A DNA stretch of 6,987 nucleotides from an uncultured Eubacteriales bacterium. GTDB lineage: Bacteria; Bacillota; Clostridia; Monoglobales; UMGS1388. This document shows, one piece after another, positions 1 to 6,447 of this stretch. How positions within the stretch are numbered: the first letter of the stretch is position 1; the number at the start of each line of letters is the position of its first letter. Under the pieces are notes generated by a model, which worked only from the letters and a program-made list of their open reading frames with translations, was not told the DNA's origin and made no database searches. Both the position numbers and the translations under genes were made by a program. Location of the stretch: positions 1 through 6,987 of the forward strand of contig URVP01000077.1 of the NCBI GenBank assembly GCA_900551345.1. Direction: 5' to 3'.

Positions 1-300
1 GCAAGTATGGGTGCATTTCTTCTTGCGTCCGGAGCAAAGGGCAAAAGGTTCGCACTGCCCAACAGTGAAATAATGATTCATCAGCCTTTGGGCGGAATGC
101 AGGGACAGGCAACTGACATCAAAATACATGCAGACAGAATTATAAAGATTAAGGAAACTCTTAACAGAATTCTTTCAGAAAGAACCGGAAAGCCCTACAG
201 CACTATCTGTAAGGATACTGAAAGAGATAACTTTATGACTGCACAGCAAGCCATGGAATACGGCCTTATTGATAAGGTAATTGAAAAGAAGAATAAATAA
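1..300 (+). CDS. clpP: ATP-dependent Clp protease proteolytic subunit ClpP, C-terminal part (5' cut by window edge)
   Basis: ClpP is the cytoplasmic serine peptidase that forms a double seven-membered ring and degrades proteins unfolded by ClpX or another Clp ATPase. The frame is open from base 1. The first visible residues are Ala-Ser-Met-Gly, the end of the family's GQAASMG block, so the serine at 4-6 is the catalytic nucleophile. The catalytic histidine is at 79-81 in the MIHQPLGG motif. The catalytic aspartate is at 226-228 in TERDNF. Spacing between the three matches E. coli ClpP exactly (25 residues Ser to His, 49 His to Asp). The protein ends with the usual AMEYGLIDKVIEKK-type tail. 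About the first half of the protein, including the N-terminal axial loops, lies upstream of the window. The methionine at 7 is internal, not a start. clpX begins 17 bases after the stop, so the two are surely co-transcribed. Identification is very secure. Confidence 0.97.
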   Translation, partial: ASMGAFLLASGAKGKRFALPNSEIMIHQPLGGMQGQATDIKIHADRIIKIKETLNRILSERTGKPYSTICKDTERDNFMTAQQAMEYGLIDKVIEKKNK

Positions 301-317
301 TTCTATGGAGGAAATAT

Positions 318-1610
318 ATGCCAAAATACAATGAAAACCAGTCTATGCACTGTTCATTTTGCGGAAAGCCACAGGAACAGGTTGACAGACTGATTGCAGG
401 ACCGGGGGTTTATATCTGTAATAAGTGCGTGGAACTTTGCAATGATATCATTCGTGATACCATTGAATCGGAGAAACAAAGCTTTGAACCGGGTTCTCTT
501 CCCAAACCTGCCGAAATTAAAGAAATTCTTGACACTTATGTAATTGGACAGAACGATGCAAAGAAAGCTCTTGCAGTAGCTGTTTATAATCACTATAAGC
601 GTATAAACAGTAATGTCGATACCGGAGATGTGGAAATCCAAAAGAGTAATATTCTTATGGTAGGTCCTACAGGTTCGGGAAAGACATATCTTGCTCAAAC
701 TCTTGCAAAGCTTCTAAATGTACCTTTTGCTATCGCAGATGCGACTTCTCTTACCGAGGCAGGATATGTGGGTGAAGATGTAGAGAATATCTTGCTAAAA
801 CTTATTCAGGCTGCCGACGGAGATGTGGAAAAAGCTGAAAGAGGTATAATATATATCGATGAAATCGACAAGATAACAAGAAAGTCTGAGAATCCTTCTA
901 TAACCCGTGATGTAAGCGGTGAAGGAGTTCAGCAGGCACTTCTTAAAATTCTTGAAGGAACCGTTGCATCTGTTCCTCCCCAGGGTGGCAGAAAGCACCC
1001 CCATCAGGAATTTATTCAGATTGATACCACTAACATTTTGTTTATATGCGGCGGTGCATTTGACGGCATTGATAAAATAATTGAAAACCGTATTGGCGAA
1101 AAAACCATAGGTTTCGGTGCAAAGATAGAAAAGAAAGAAGAAAGAAACATTGGAGAAATACTTGCCCAGATAACGCCTATGGATTTGCTGAAATACGGTC
1201 TAATCCCGGAGTTTGTGGGTAGACTTCCTGTAGTTGTTTCTCTTGACTTGCTTACAAAGGATGCTCTTGTGGAGATACTTTCAAAACCGAAGAATTCCCT
1301 TGTAAAACAGTATAAAAAACTGTTTGAAATGGATGAAGTTTTCCTTTCATTTGATGACGATGCCCTTGAGGCAGTAGCGCAGTGTGCGTTTGAAAGAAAC
1401 ACCGGTGCAAGAGGTCTTCGTGCAATTATGGAGAATGCTATGAGGGACATTATGTATGAGATCCCATCAAACCCCGCAATTGATAAGGTTGTTGTTACCA
1501 AACAGTGTATTACTGAAGGTGCGAAACCTACCGTTTACGCTTCCAATAAAGTTATACCTACGGATACTAAACAAAAAGACGATAACAAAAATAGTGCAGA
1601 AACGGCATAA
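318..1610 (+). CDS. clpX: ATP-dependent Clp protease ATP-binding subunit ClpX
   Basis: ClpX is the hexameric AAA+ unfoldase that recognises tagged substrates, unfolds them using ATP and threads them into ClpP. At 430 residues it has normal family length. In order: an N-terminal zinc-binding domain with Cys12, Cys15, Cys34 and Cys37; Walker A GPTGSGKT at residues 116-123; the pore-1 loop GYVG at 149-152, which grips substrate; Walker B IIYIDE at 177-182; the pore-2 region RDVSGEG at 197-203; the RKH loop at 225-227; the ClpP-docking IGF loop at 264-266; the arginine in EFVGR at 302; and sensor-2 GARGLR at 363-368. All key residues are intact. The C-terminal tail after about residue 405 is charged and low in complexity, as is common. 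The ATG is preceded by GGAGGA at 307-312, five bases away, which supports this start. It follows clpP in the usual order, and a strong terminator follows it. The lon gene that often comes next in Firmicutes is absent here. Confidence 0.98.
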   Translation: MPKYNENQSMHCSFCGKPQEQVDRLIAGPGVYICNKCVELCNDIIRDTIESEKQSFEPGSLPKPAEIKEILDTYVIGQNDAKKALAVAVYNHYKRINSNVDTGDVEIQKSNILMVGPTGSGKTYLAQTLAKLLNVPFAIADATSLTEAGYVGEDVENILLKLIQAADGDVEKAERGIIYIDEIDKITRKSENPSITRDVSGEGVQQALLKILEGTVASVPPQGGRKHPHQEFIQIDTTNILFICGGAFDGIDKIIENRIGEKTIGFGAKIEKKEERNIGEILAQITPMDLLKYGLIPEFVGRLPVVVSLDLLTKDALVEILSKPKNSLVKQYKKLFEMDEVFLSFDDDALEAVAQCAFERNTGARGLRAIMENAMRDIMYEIPSNPAIDKVVVTKQCITEGAKPTVYASNKVIPTDTKQKDDNKNSAETA

Positions 1611-1621
1611 ATTGTTAAGGA

Positions 1622-1666
1622 AAATAAATCTGCTTGCCATAAAAAGGTAAGCAGATTTATTTTTTT
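1622..1666 (+). terminator. Intrinsic terminator of the clpP-clpX operon
   Basis: A 17-base-pair stem pairs 1622-1638 with 1646-1662, interrupted only by one G-U wobble (1636 with 1648). The seven-base loop is 1639-1645, and the T-run is 1660-1666. It begins 11 bases after the clpX stop. The 5' arm is A-rich, so the structure could also work weakly on the minus strand, but no minus-strand gene ends here. Confidence 0.93.
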
Positions 1667-1701
1667 GTCGAATTATGAAAGAATATGGGGCACGAAAAAA
1701 A

Positions 1702-1728
1702 TTGACAATAAATATATAATTTTATAAT
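1702..1728 (+). promoter_or_regulatory. Sigma-A-type promoter for the GH5 gene
   Basis: A perfect -35 hexamer TTGACA lies at 1702-1707 and a perfect -10 hexamer TATAAT at 1723-1728, in AT-rich DNA just after the clpX terminator. The spacer is 15 bases, shorter than the usual 17, so real activity may depend on a regulator or a shifted -10. The distance to the GH5 start codon leaves room for a short leader of about 35 bases. I see no riboswitch in it. Confidence 0.7.
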
Positions 1729-1768
1729 GAAATTGCAACAAAATAAACAAAAAATAGGAGTGTGAAAA

Positions 1769-3856
1769 ATGAAAAAGGTTAAAAAAGCAATGGCAATGTT
1801 ACTGGTAGTTATTTTTACAATGGGCATTTTGCCGTCGGTTTCCTTCACTGTAGCTGCCGAAAATAATTCCCGGCAGCTGAAGGTATTGGGCAATAAGCTT
1901 GTTTATGCTGATGACACAACTGAATCAGTAAGGCTTACCGGTGTAAACATTCCGGGCGGAGAGTGGACAGGCACACCGTCTGTAGAACGGCTTACTCGTT
2001 CAGCAGAGACGGCAATTAACAGTTGGAACTGTAATGTTCTTCGTCTCGGTGTTAGTCTTAACGGGTGGTACGGCAATTACTCCTATGTTCACGACGGCGG
2101 CAGTTCCTATCGCAATTACATAGACAGCGTTATTGACATAGCGAGCGAAGCAGGAGTATATGTAATACTTGATTTTCATCATTACAAAGCTTTTGACAAT
2201 GATGATTATTTAGATTTTTGGGCTAATGCCGCACAAAGATATAAAAATAATCCGACAGTACTTTTCGGTATACTTAATGAACCACACAGTGTGGGATGGG
2301 AAGTTTGGCGTAACGGAAACGGAAGTGATATAACCGGACATCAGCAGGTTGTAGAAATGATTCGTGACCTTGACGCAAAAAACATTATCGTTGCCGGAGG
2401 ACTCGACTGGGGTTATGATTTGACAGGAATAACCAATGGTTATGCATTGGTAGATCAAGGCAGCGATAATTCTTCCGAAAAAGCCGGATACGGAATTATG
2501 TATGATTCCCATATATATCCTTGGAAAGGAAGAACGACTAACTGGAACAATAAAGTGGGTGAAGCAAGAGAAGAATATCCCGTAATTATAGGAGAATGCG
2601 GTTGGGATCAGGCAACTAATTCTTCTGTAGGCGGAGTGGAATATCAGCCCGGAGATGCTATGTATCATGACCGGTGGGTACCTGAACTTCTTGACTGGAT
2701 GGATGACTCTGCAACTTTTGGAGCTGCTGCCAACTACACAGCTTACAGCTTGCATCCAAGTTCTGCTCCCAGACTTATCGGTGATCCTGATAACTGGAAA
2801 ACAGATGGATATTCATATCCTCCAACAAATTATTGGGGAGCTTATATAAAAGAACATCTTGCTCAGTGTGAGATTTTAAGAAGAGGGAACGATTCCGTTT
2901 CTTCAATAAGTGTAGAAAATCCAAAAACTGATTATATTCAAAATGAGGAAATTGATTTAATTACCGGATCTGTAAAAGTGACATATACTGATGGTTCTGA
3001 AATAAGTATACCTCTTTCAACTCCCGGTGTTGAGATTACCGGTTTTGATACAACAACAGCCGGAAGCAAAACTGTAACCGTAAGATATAAAGAAAAAACT
3101 GCAACATACAGTATTACTGTTGAGGAGTTTATAAGCTGGGTTAAGTATGCTACTTTTGATAATGATGCAGATATAGTATTCGCTTCAAATGCTTTCGATT
3201 CAAGATGGAGCGGACAAACTTCCGCAGATACATTTGTTAAAAGTTCTGCAAACGGCTTAGGTATTGATGATAGTAATGCATTAGGATTCGACTATGCAAG
3301 AAGCGGAGGCTGGGGCGGTACTCAAGAGGGTATAGTTCCGTCAACTTGGGATTGGTCACAGACGAAATACATTTCATTTTATGCTCGGATCATTCCAACT
3401 ACCCAAAATACATCTAATACTTTCACTATGAATATTGCAGGAACAAACAGCAAGTGCGAGTTTGAAGCCACAACAAATTGGCAATTTTTCAGCTTTGATT
3501 TTTCACAGGATGACTTAACTTCTGCAACTAAACTTCAATGGACTGTAAATAATGCAGGAGCCGGCAAATTGGTTATTGATAATCTTGCAATTTCCAATTA
3601 TGAGTTAACCGATGATACTCCGGTACCCACCCTTGAGTCAATTGCAGTAAGCGGTCAAAAGACAAATTACAATCTAGGAGATGGGTTTGTCAGACCTACA
3701 GTAACAGCTACATACAGTGATAATTCAACAGAAGATGTAACAGCAGACGCTGTATTTACCGGATATAACATATCGCTGGCAGGCATCCAGACAGTAACGG
3801 TAACCTATCAGGGATTTACTCAAACATATAGCATTATTGTTTCGGAGGCGGTATAG
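1769..3856 (+). CDS. Secreted multi-domain glycoside hydrolase family 5 enzyme (cellulase/mannanase-type endoglycanase)
   Basis: This is an extracellular retaining beta-glycanase; substrate cannot be fixed from sequence alone. The 695-residue protein starts with a signal peptide: lysines at 2-6, a hydrophobic core at about 7-22, and probable cleavage near Ala29-Ala30. The GH5 (beta/alpha)8 domain spans about 35-370: Arg92 in LRLGV, the His137/His138 pair in DFHHY, the acid/base Glu171 in ILNEPH, His248 and Tyr250 in DSHIYPW, and the nucleophile Glu276 in IIGECGW. An Ig-like module of bacterial group 3/4 type follows at about 376-452, then a jelly-roll region at about 455-610 that looks like a carbohydrate-binding module, then a second Ig-like module at about 620-693. 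No dockerin, LPXTG motif, SLH repeat or C-terminal membrane helix is visible, so it is probably released freely. AGGAG at 1756-1760, eight bases before the ATG, supports the start. It has its own promoter and terminator. GH5 assignment is secure; the binding-module call is moderate. Confidence 0.92.
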   Translation: MKKVKKAMAMLLVVIFTMGILPSVSFTVAAENNSRQLKVLGNKLVYADDTTESVRLTGVNIPGGEWTGTPSVERLTRSAETAINSWNCNVLRLGVSLNGWYGNYSYVHDGGSSYRNYIDSVIDIASEAGVYVILDFHHYKAFDNDDYLDFWANAAQRYKNNPTVLFGILNEPHSVGWEVWRNGNGSDITGHQQVVEMIRDLDAKNIIVAGGLDWGYDLTGITNGYALVDQGSDNSSEKAGYGIMYDSHIYPWKGRTTNWNNKVGEAREEYPVIIGECGWDQATNSSVGGVEYQPGDAMYHDRWVPELLDWMDDSATFGAAANYTAYSLHPSSAPRLIGDPDNWKTDGYSYPPTNYWGAYIKEHLAQCEILRRGNDSVSSISVENPKTDYIQNEEIDLITGSVKVTYTDGSEISIPLSTPGVEITGFDTTTAGSKTVTVRYKEKTATYSITVEEFISWVKYATFDNDADIVFASNAFDSRWSGQTSADTFVKSSANGLGIDDSNALGFDYARSGGWGGTQEGIVPSTWDWSQTKYISFYARIIPTTQNTSNTFTMNIAGTNSKCEFEATTNWQFFSFDFSQDDLTSATKLQWTVNNAGAGKLVIDNLAISNYELTDDTPVPTLESIAVSGQKTNYNLGDGFVRPTVTATYSDNSTEDVTADAVFTGYNISLAGIQTVTVTYQGFTQTYSIIVSEAV

Positions 3857-3929
3857 AGTTAATAATTAACGGTGTAGTCAGCCTTAAGAATATAGAACCA
3901 AATTATATACCAACAAAGAAATATACACA

Positions 3930-3975
3930 AAGACACAGCAGACTGTTTCTACAGTTTGCCGTGTCTTAATATTTT
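3930..3975. terminator. Bidirectional terminator hairpin between convergent genes
   Basis: The arms 3930-3946 and 3951-3967 can pair over 17 positions with one A-C mismatch (3937/3960) and one G-T wobble (3941/3956), around a four-base loop TTCT. It lies about 75 bases after the GH5 stop and about 60 bases after the stop of the opposing gene on the minus strand. Flanking U-runs are weak on both sides (TTAATATTTT on plus; broken T stretches on minus). The role as a shared terminator is therefore inferred mainly from the stem and its position. Confidence 0.75.
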
Positions 3976-4024
3976 ACCATAAATTTATATAATATAATTA
4001 TAGACAAGTAAAAAATATATATAG

Positions 4025-5143
4025 TTATTCTGAAAGCAACGCCTCTGCTTGTGACTTTATGTCAGATGACAAGTTAGCAGTATTGATTTTAAATTGATAA
4101 AATCCGTCAGAATATTGTACATCGTATATATGAGGTATTTTAGTATCGGACGATATGCATGAAATGATATACTCTATATAGGGGGCATATTCAAACTGCA
4201 TATATGACAGATAATTGGAATACTTTAAAACTTGTGAGTTCATTCCCGAGATAAATATCTTGTCTGATTCAATTTGACACAGGGCATCAATAAATACAGG
4301 TGCATCATTTGCAATAAAAACCACTAGCGTATTCTCAGAACTTGCCAGTTCGTTAGCATAAGCTGTTTCGTCTGATAACTTTACAGCCGAAACTTCAGCA
4401 ATGATACTGCCCTGTTTTACACCTTGTGCAAATATATCATACAGAGAGAGTGATATATCATCTTTATAAACAAACAGTGCGGTACCGATTTGCTGATTGT
4501 CTAAAGGATTTTCAGTATAATTGCTTAAGACATCATCAATCTTTTTTCCTGCAATATATCCTTGCACATATGCTATTTTTGAAAGGTCGGTTCGGAATAT
4601 ATGTAAATTGTCTCCGTCCGGAGGGGAATAATCAGCATCCTGTGTTATAAGGTAAAAATCAACATCCGGATTTGACTGAGCTATCAAAGCAAGTTTATCC
4701 GGATATGCAGTGTCTGTTATAATTATATCTCGGCAGTTTGATTGATTTATAAGTGAATTGGTGTTTTCTTCATAAAGGTTTTCGTTTGTATTGTATTTAT
4801 ATTTTACCTCACCGCTGCCTTTAGCTATCAACTGTTTGACAGCTGAGGTTATTTCATCTGTTGTTTGATTAGATACACCTTCAAAAAACAGAATTCCTAC
4901 ATTGGTTTTAAGGGCATATTCATTGCTGGCGGGTGTTATGGGTTCTGTATAATTTGAAGGGGCAAAGCATTTAGTCAATATAACAATAAATCCCGTAGCA
5001 GCAATTAAAAGAGCAATCACTTTAGGAATTGTCATACCGGAAAGTCGGTCAATTAAAGTTGGTATGGGCGGAAATCTGAATCCGCATACCCTGCACAAAC
5101 CTTCTCGTTTGGAAACTTTTGAATTGCATATAGGGCATCTCAA
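4025..5143 (-). CDS. Membrane-anchored zinc-ribbon protein with Bmp/PnrA-like extracytoplasmic domain
   Basis: I do not recognise a characterised gene. Counting from the TTG at 5143, a small zinc ribbon comes first (Cys3, Cys6, Cys17, Cys20; CPIC and CRVC). Next is a single hydrophobic helix at about 39-57, then a long domain from about 80 to the end. That domain resembles the Bmp/PnrA (basic membrane protein, nucleoside-binding) type of periplasmic binding protein: VGILFF near its start, NPDVDFYLIT at 158-167, a segment at 179-200 ending YVQGYIAGK, and EYAPYIEYII at 318-327. The order matches that family, but several blocks are divergent. The predicted topology is ribbon inside, sensor-like domain outside. 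Codons up to 5152 are also open, and a start there (also TTG) would add three residues. I prefer 5143 because the purine-rich AGAGAG lies nine bases before it but directly abuts 5152, and because the ribbon then starts the protein. No transporter genes adjoin it. Ligand unknown; it may be a sensor or a degenerate binding protein. Confidence 0.82.
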   Translation of the reverse strand: MRCPICNSKVSKREGLCRVCGFRFPPIPTLIDRLSGMTIPKVIALLIAATGFIVILTKCFAPSNYTEPITPASNEYALKTNVGILFFEGVSNQTTDEITSAVKQLIAKGSGEVKYKYNTNENLYEENTNSLINQSNCRDIIITDTAYPDKLALIAQSNPDVDFYLITQDADYSPPDGDNLHIFRTDLSKIAYVQGYIAGKKIDDVLSNYTENPLDNQQIGTALFVYKDDISLSLYDIFAQGVKQGSIIAEVSAVKLSDETAYANELASSENTLVVFIANDAPVFIDALCQIESDKIFISGMNSQVLKYSNYLSYMQFEYAPYIEYIISCISSDTKIPHIYDVQYSDGFYQFKINTANLSSDIKSQAEALLSE

Positions 5144-5152
5144 TAGTATCAA

Positions 5153-5158
5153 CTCTCT
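5153..5158 (-). promoter_or_regulatory. Weak ribosome binding site that favours the inner TTG start
   Basis: Read on the minus strand this is AGAGAG. It touches the TTG at 5152 with no spacing, which is unworkable for that codon, but lies nine bases from the in-frame TTG at 5143. Together with the non-ATG start this suggests low translation of the zinc-ribbon/Bmp-like protein. Confidence 0.5.
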
Positions 5159-5177
5159 ATTTTATTTATTTTTAATA

Positions 5178-5206
5178 ATAATATCATATTTTACCTGTGT
5201 TTTCAA
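5178..5206 (-). promoter_or_regulatory. Promoter of the zinc-ribbon/Bmp-like gene
   Basis: On the minus strand, -35 TTGAAA (5206-5201) and -10 TATTAT (5183-5178) are separated by exactly 17 bases. Each hexamer is close to the sigma-A consensus. It gives a leader of about 25-30 bases before the TTG start and faces away from ilvE. Confidence 0.7.
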
Positions 5207-5243
5207 TCGATTTAGATAAAAATGAATACATTGGCAACTTTTT

Positions 5244-5273
5244 TTGCTATGATATTGCACTTTTTGCAATAAT
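5244..5273 (+). promoter_or_regulatory. Possible ilvE promoter (extended -10)
   Basis: A candidate -35 TTGCTA (5244-5249) is followed after 18 bases by AATAAT (5268-5273), preceded by TG at 5265-5266 as in an extended -10. The region is so AT-rich that other pairs are possible, such as TTGCAA at 5264-5269 with an AT-rich -10 near 5285-5292. A promoter must lie between 5207 and 5320, but this exact placement is tentative. Confidence 0.4.
5253..5271. repeat. Inverted repeat upstream of ilvE (7-bp arms), possible operator
   Basis: TATTGCA (5253-5259) and TGCAATA (5265-5271) are perfect inverted copies around the five bases CTTTT. The repeat overlaps the proposed -10 of ilvE, the usual place for a repressor site. 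There is no U-run after it, so it is not a terminator. A diverged direct copy of part of it (TTGGCAAC, then a T-run, then GCTAT) lies just upstream at 5231-5250. Confidence 0.5.
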
Positions 5274-5276
5274 GTG

Positions 5277-5292
5277 TTAAAATATATTTTAA
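5277..5292. repeat. 16-bp perfect AT palindrome upstream of ilvE
   Basis: TTAAAATATATTTTAA reads identically on both strands. It is made only of A and T in an AT-rich region, so chance is a fair explanation, but its position six bases after the preceding inverted repeat makes it a possible second protein-binding site. Confidence 0.4.
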
Positions 5293-5307
5293 ATAAATTT
5301 ATATGAG

Positions 5308-5322
5308 TCTTATTTTATAAGA
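5308..5322. repeat. Small inverted repeat abutting the ilvE ribosome binding site
   Basis: TCTTAT (5308-5313) and ATAAGA (5317-5322) are inverted copies around TTT. The right arm overlaps the first base of the ilvE Shine-Dalgarno AAGGGA (5322-5327). In RNA this stem is short and AT-only, so any effect on translation would be small. Confidence 0.35.
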
Positions 5323-5337
5323 AGGGAAGTTTTATAA

Positions 5338-6360
5338 ATGGCAAAAAATATCGATTGGGGCAATCTTGGTTTCGGCTACATAAAAACCGATAAGAGATAT
5401 GTTTCTAATTACAAAAACGGTGCATGGGATGATGGTGTTCTTACAGAAGATGCCAACATCGTTCTTACTGAATGTGCAGGCGTGCTTCAGTATGCACAAA
5501 CATGTTTTGAAGGCCTTAAAGCCTACACTACCGAAAAGGGTAATGTAGTTGTGTTCCGTCCCGACCTTAATGCGCAGCGTCTTGCAGATTCTGCAAGAAG
5601 AATGGAATGTCCCGTTTTCCCCGAAGATCGTTTTGTTGATGCAGTTGTAAAAACTGTTGAAGCTAATATTGATTATGTTCCGCCGTACGGCAGCGGTGCA
5701 ACTCTTTATCTTCGTCCGTTCCTGTTTGGTTCAGACGCTGTTATCGGTGTAAAACCTGCAACGGAATATCAGTTTAGACTTTTTGCTACGCCCGTAGGAC
5801 CTTACTTTAAGGGCGGTGTAAAGCCTCTTACTATCAGAATCAGCGATTTTGACAGAGCAGCTCCCCATGGTACCGGTCATATTAAGGCAGGTCTTAACTA
5901 TGCCATGAGCCTTCATGCAATTGTAGACGCACATAATCAGGGCTTTGATGAAAACCTTTATCTTGATGCACAAACCAGAACAAAGATTGAAGAAACCGGC
6001 GGTGCAAATGTATTGTTTATTACAAAGGATAACAAAGTTGTAACGCCAAAGTCCAACACAATTCTTCCTTCAATTACACGCCGTTCTCTTATGTATGTTG
6101 CTAAAGAGTATCTGGGACTTGAGGTAGAAGAAAGAGAAATTTTCCTTGACGAACTGGGTGATTTTGCAGAATGCGGACTTTGCGGTACTGCCGCTGTTAT
6201 ATCTCCCGTTGGAAAAATCAATGACCACGGAAAGGAAATCTGCTTCCCCAGCGGTATGGAAGGAATGGGTCCTGTTACTCAGAAACTGTATGACACTCTT
6301 ACCGGTATCCAGATGGGCAGACTTGAAGCTCCCGAAGGCTGGATAAAGGTTATAAAATAA
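5338..6360 (+). CDS. ilvE: Branched-chain amino acid aminotransferase
   Basis: This cytoplasmic PLP enzyme moves the amino group between glutamate and the 2-oxo acids of valine, leucine and isoleucine, the last step of their synthesis and reversibly the first of their breakdown. The 340-residue length and internal motifs fit the longer, eukaryote-like BCAT subgroup of class IV aminotransferases rather than the shorter E. coli type of about 309 residues. Visible landmarks: YAQTCFEGLKAY at 52-63; RPDLNAQRLADSARRM at 74-89; LYLRPFLFG at 123-131; the PLP-binding Lys183 in TGHIKAGLNYA; the ETGGANVLFI block at 219-228 with cofactor-contacting Glu219; the SNTILPSITRRSL phosphate-binding region at 239-251; and CGTAAVISP at 282-290. 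The ATG is preceded by AAGGGA at 5322-5327. It stands alone between a divergent gene and its own terminator, so it is probably monocistronic and not part of an ilv-leu operon. Possible operator repeats lie upstream. Confidence 0.96.
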   Translation: MAKNIDWGNLGFGYIKTDKRYVSNYKNGAWDDGVLTEDANIVLTECAGVLQYAQTCFEGLKAYTTEKGNVVVFRPDLNAQRLADSARRMECPVFPEDRFVDAVVKTVEANIDYVPPYGSGATLYLRPFLFGSDAVIGVKPATEYQFRLFATPVGPYFKGGVKPLTIRISDFDRAAPHGTGHIKAGLNYAMSLHAIVDAHNQGFDENLYLDAQTRTKIEETGGANVLFITKDNKVVTPKSNTILPSITRRSLMYVAKEYLGLEVEEREIFLDELGDFAECGLCGTAAVISPVGKINDHGKEICFPSGMEGMGPVTQKLYDTLTGIQMGRLEAPEGWIKVIK

Positions 6361-6370
6361 TATGATGTGC

Positions 6371-6413
6371 AAAAGCCCCTTACTGCTATGATATATGGCA
6401 ATAGGGGCTTTTT
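6371..6413 (+). terminator. Intrinsic terminator of ilvE
   Basis: AAAAGCCCCT (6371-6380) pairs perfectly with AGGGGCTTTT (6403-6412); an inner TGC/GCA pairing (6383-6385 with 6398-6400) extends it imperfectly. A five-T run at 6409-6413 follows the GC core. It begins 11 bases after the ilvE stop. Confidence 0.92.
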
Positions 6414-6447
6414 AATAGTATATAGTACTATGTGTAAAATTAATAAC

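Noticed and set aside
1016..1501. Long minus-strand open frame inside clpX (161 codons)
   Set aside because: It is antisense to a fully conserved clpX and gives a serine-rich shadow translation with no recognisable domain or ribosome binding site.
1728..1740. Possible catabolite-repression (cre) site next to the GH5 -10 box (TGAAATTGCAACA)
   Set aside because: It matches the outer TG/CA pattern and holds the palindrome TTGCAA, but lacks the central CG and mismatches the cre consensus at several fixed positions.
2210..2755. Long minus-strand open frame inside the GH5 gene (181 codons)
   Set aside because: It lies antisense to the conserved catalytic domain, and its translation has no coherent motifs.
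3844..3969. Open reading frame in the -1 frame continuing about 41 codons past the GH5 stop, which could suggest a frameshifted C-terminal module
   Set aside because: The peptide (IELIINGVVSLKNIE onward) resembles no anchoring or binding module I know, it runs through the terminator hairpin, and the second Ig-like module of the GH5 protein already ends naturally before the in-frame stop. Open stretches of this size are expected by chance.
5207..5337. T-box or other amino-acid riboswitch before ilvE
   Set aside because: The leader is too short and AT-only, with no T-box sequence, specifier stem or terminator/antiterminator pair.
6172..6183. CxxC pair (Cys279, Cys282) in ilvE as a redox switch like that of mammalian BCAT
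   Set aside because: In the mammalian enzymes the CxxC follows the GTA motif, whereas here it precedes it, so the positions are not equivalent.
6415..6431. Inverted repeat ATAGTA - TATAG - TACTAT after the ilvE terminator
   Set aside because: It is short, AT-rich, far from the next start codon and upstream of the likely promoter, so chance is sufficient.
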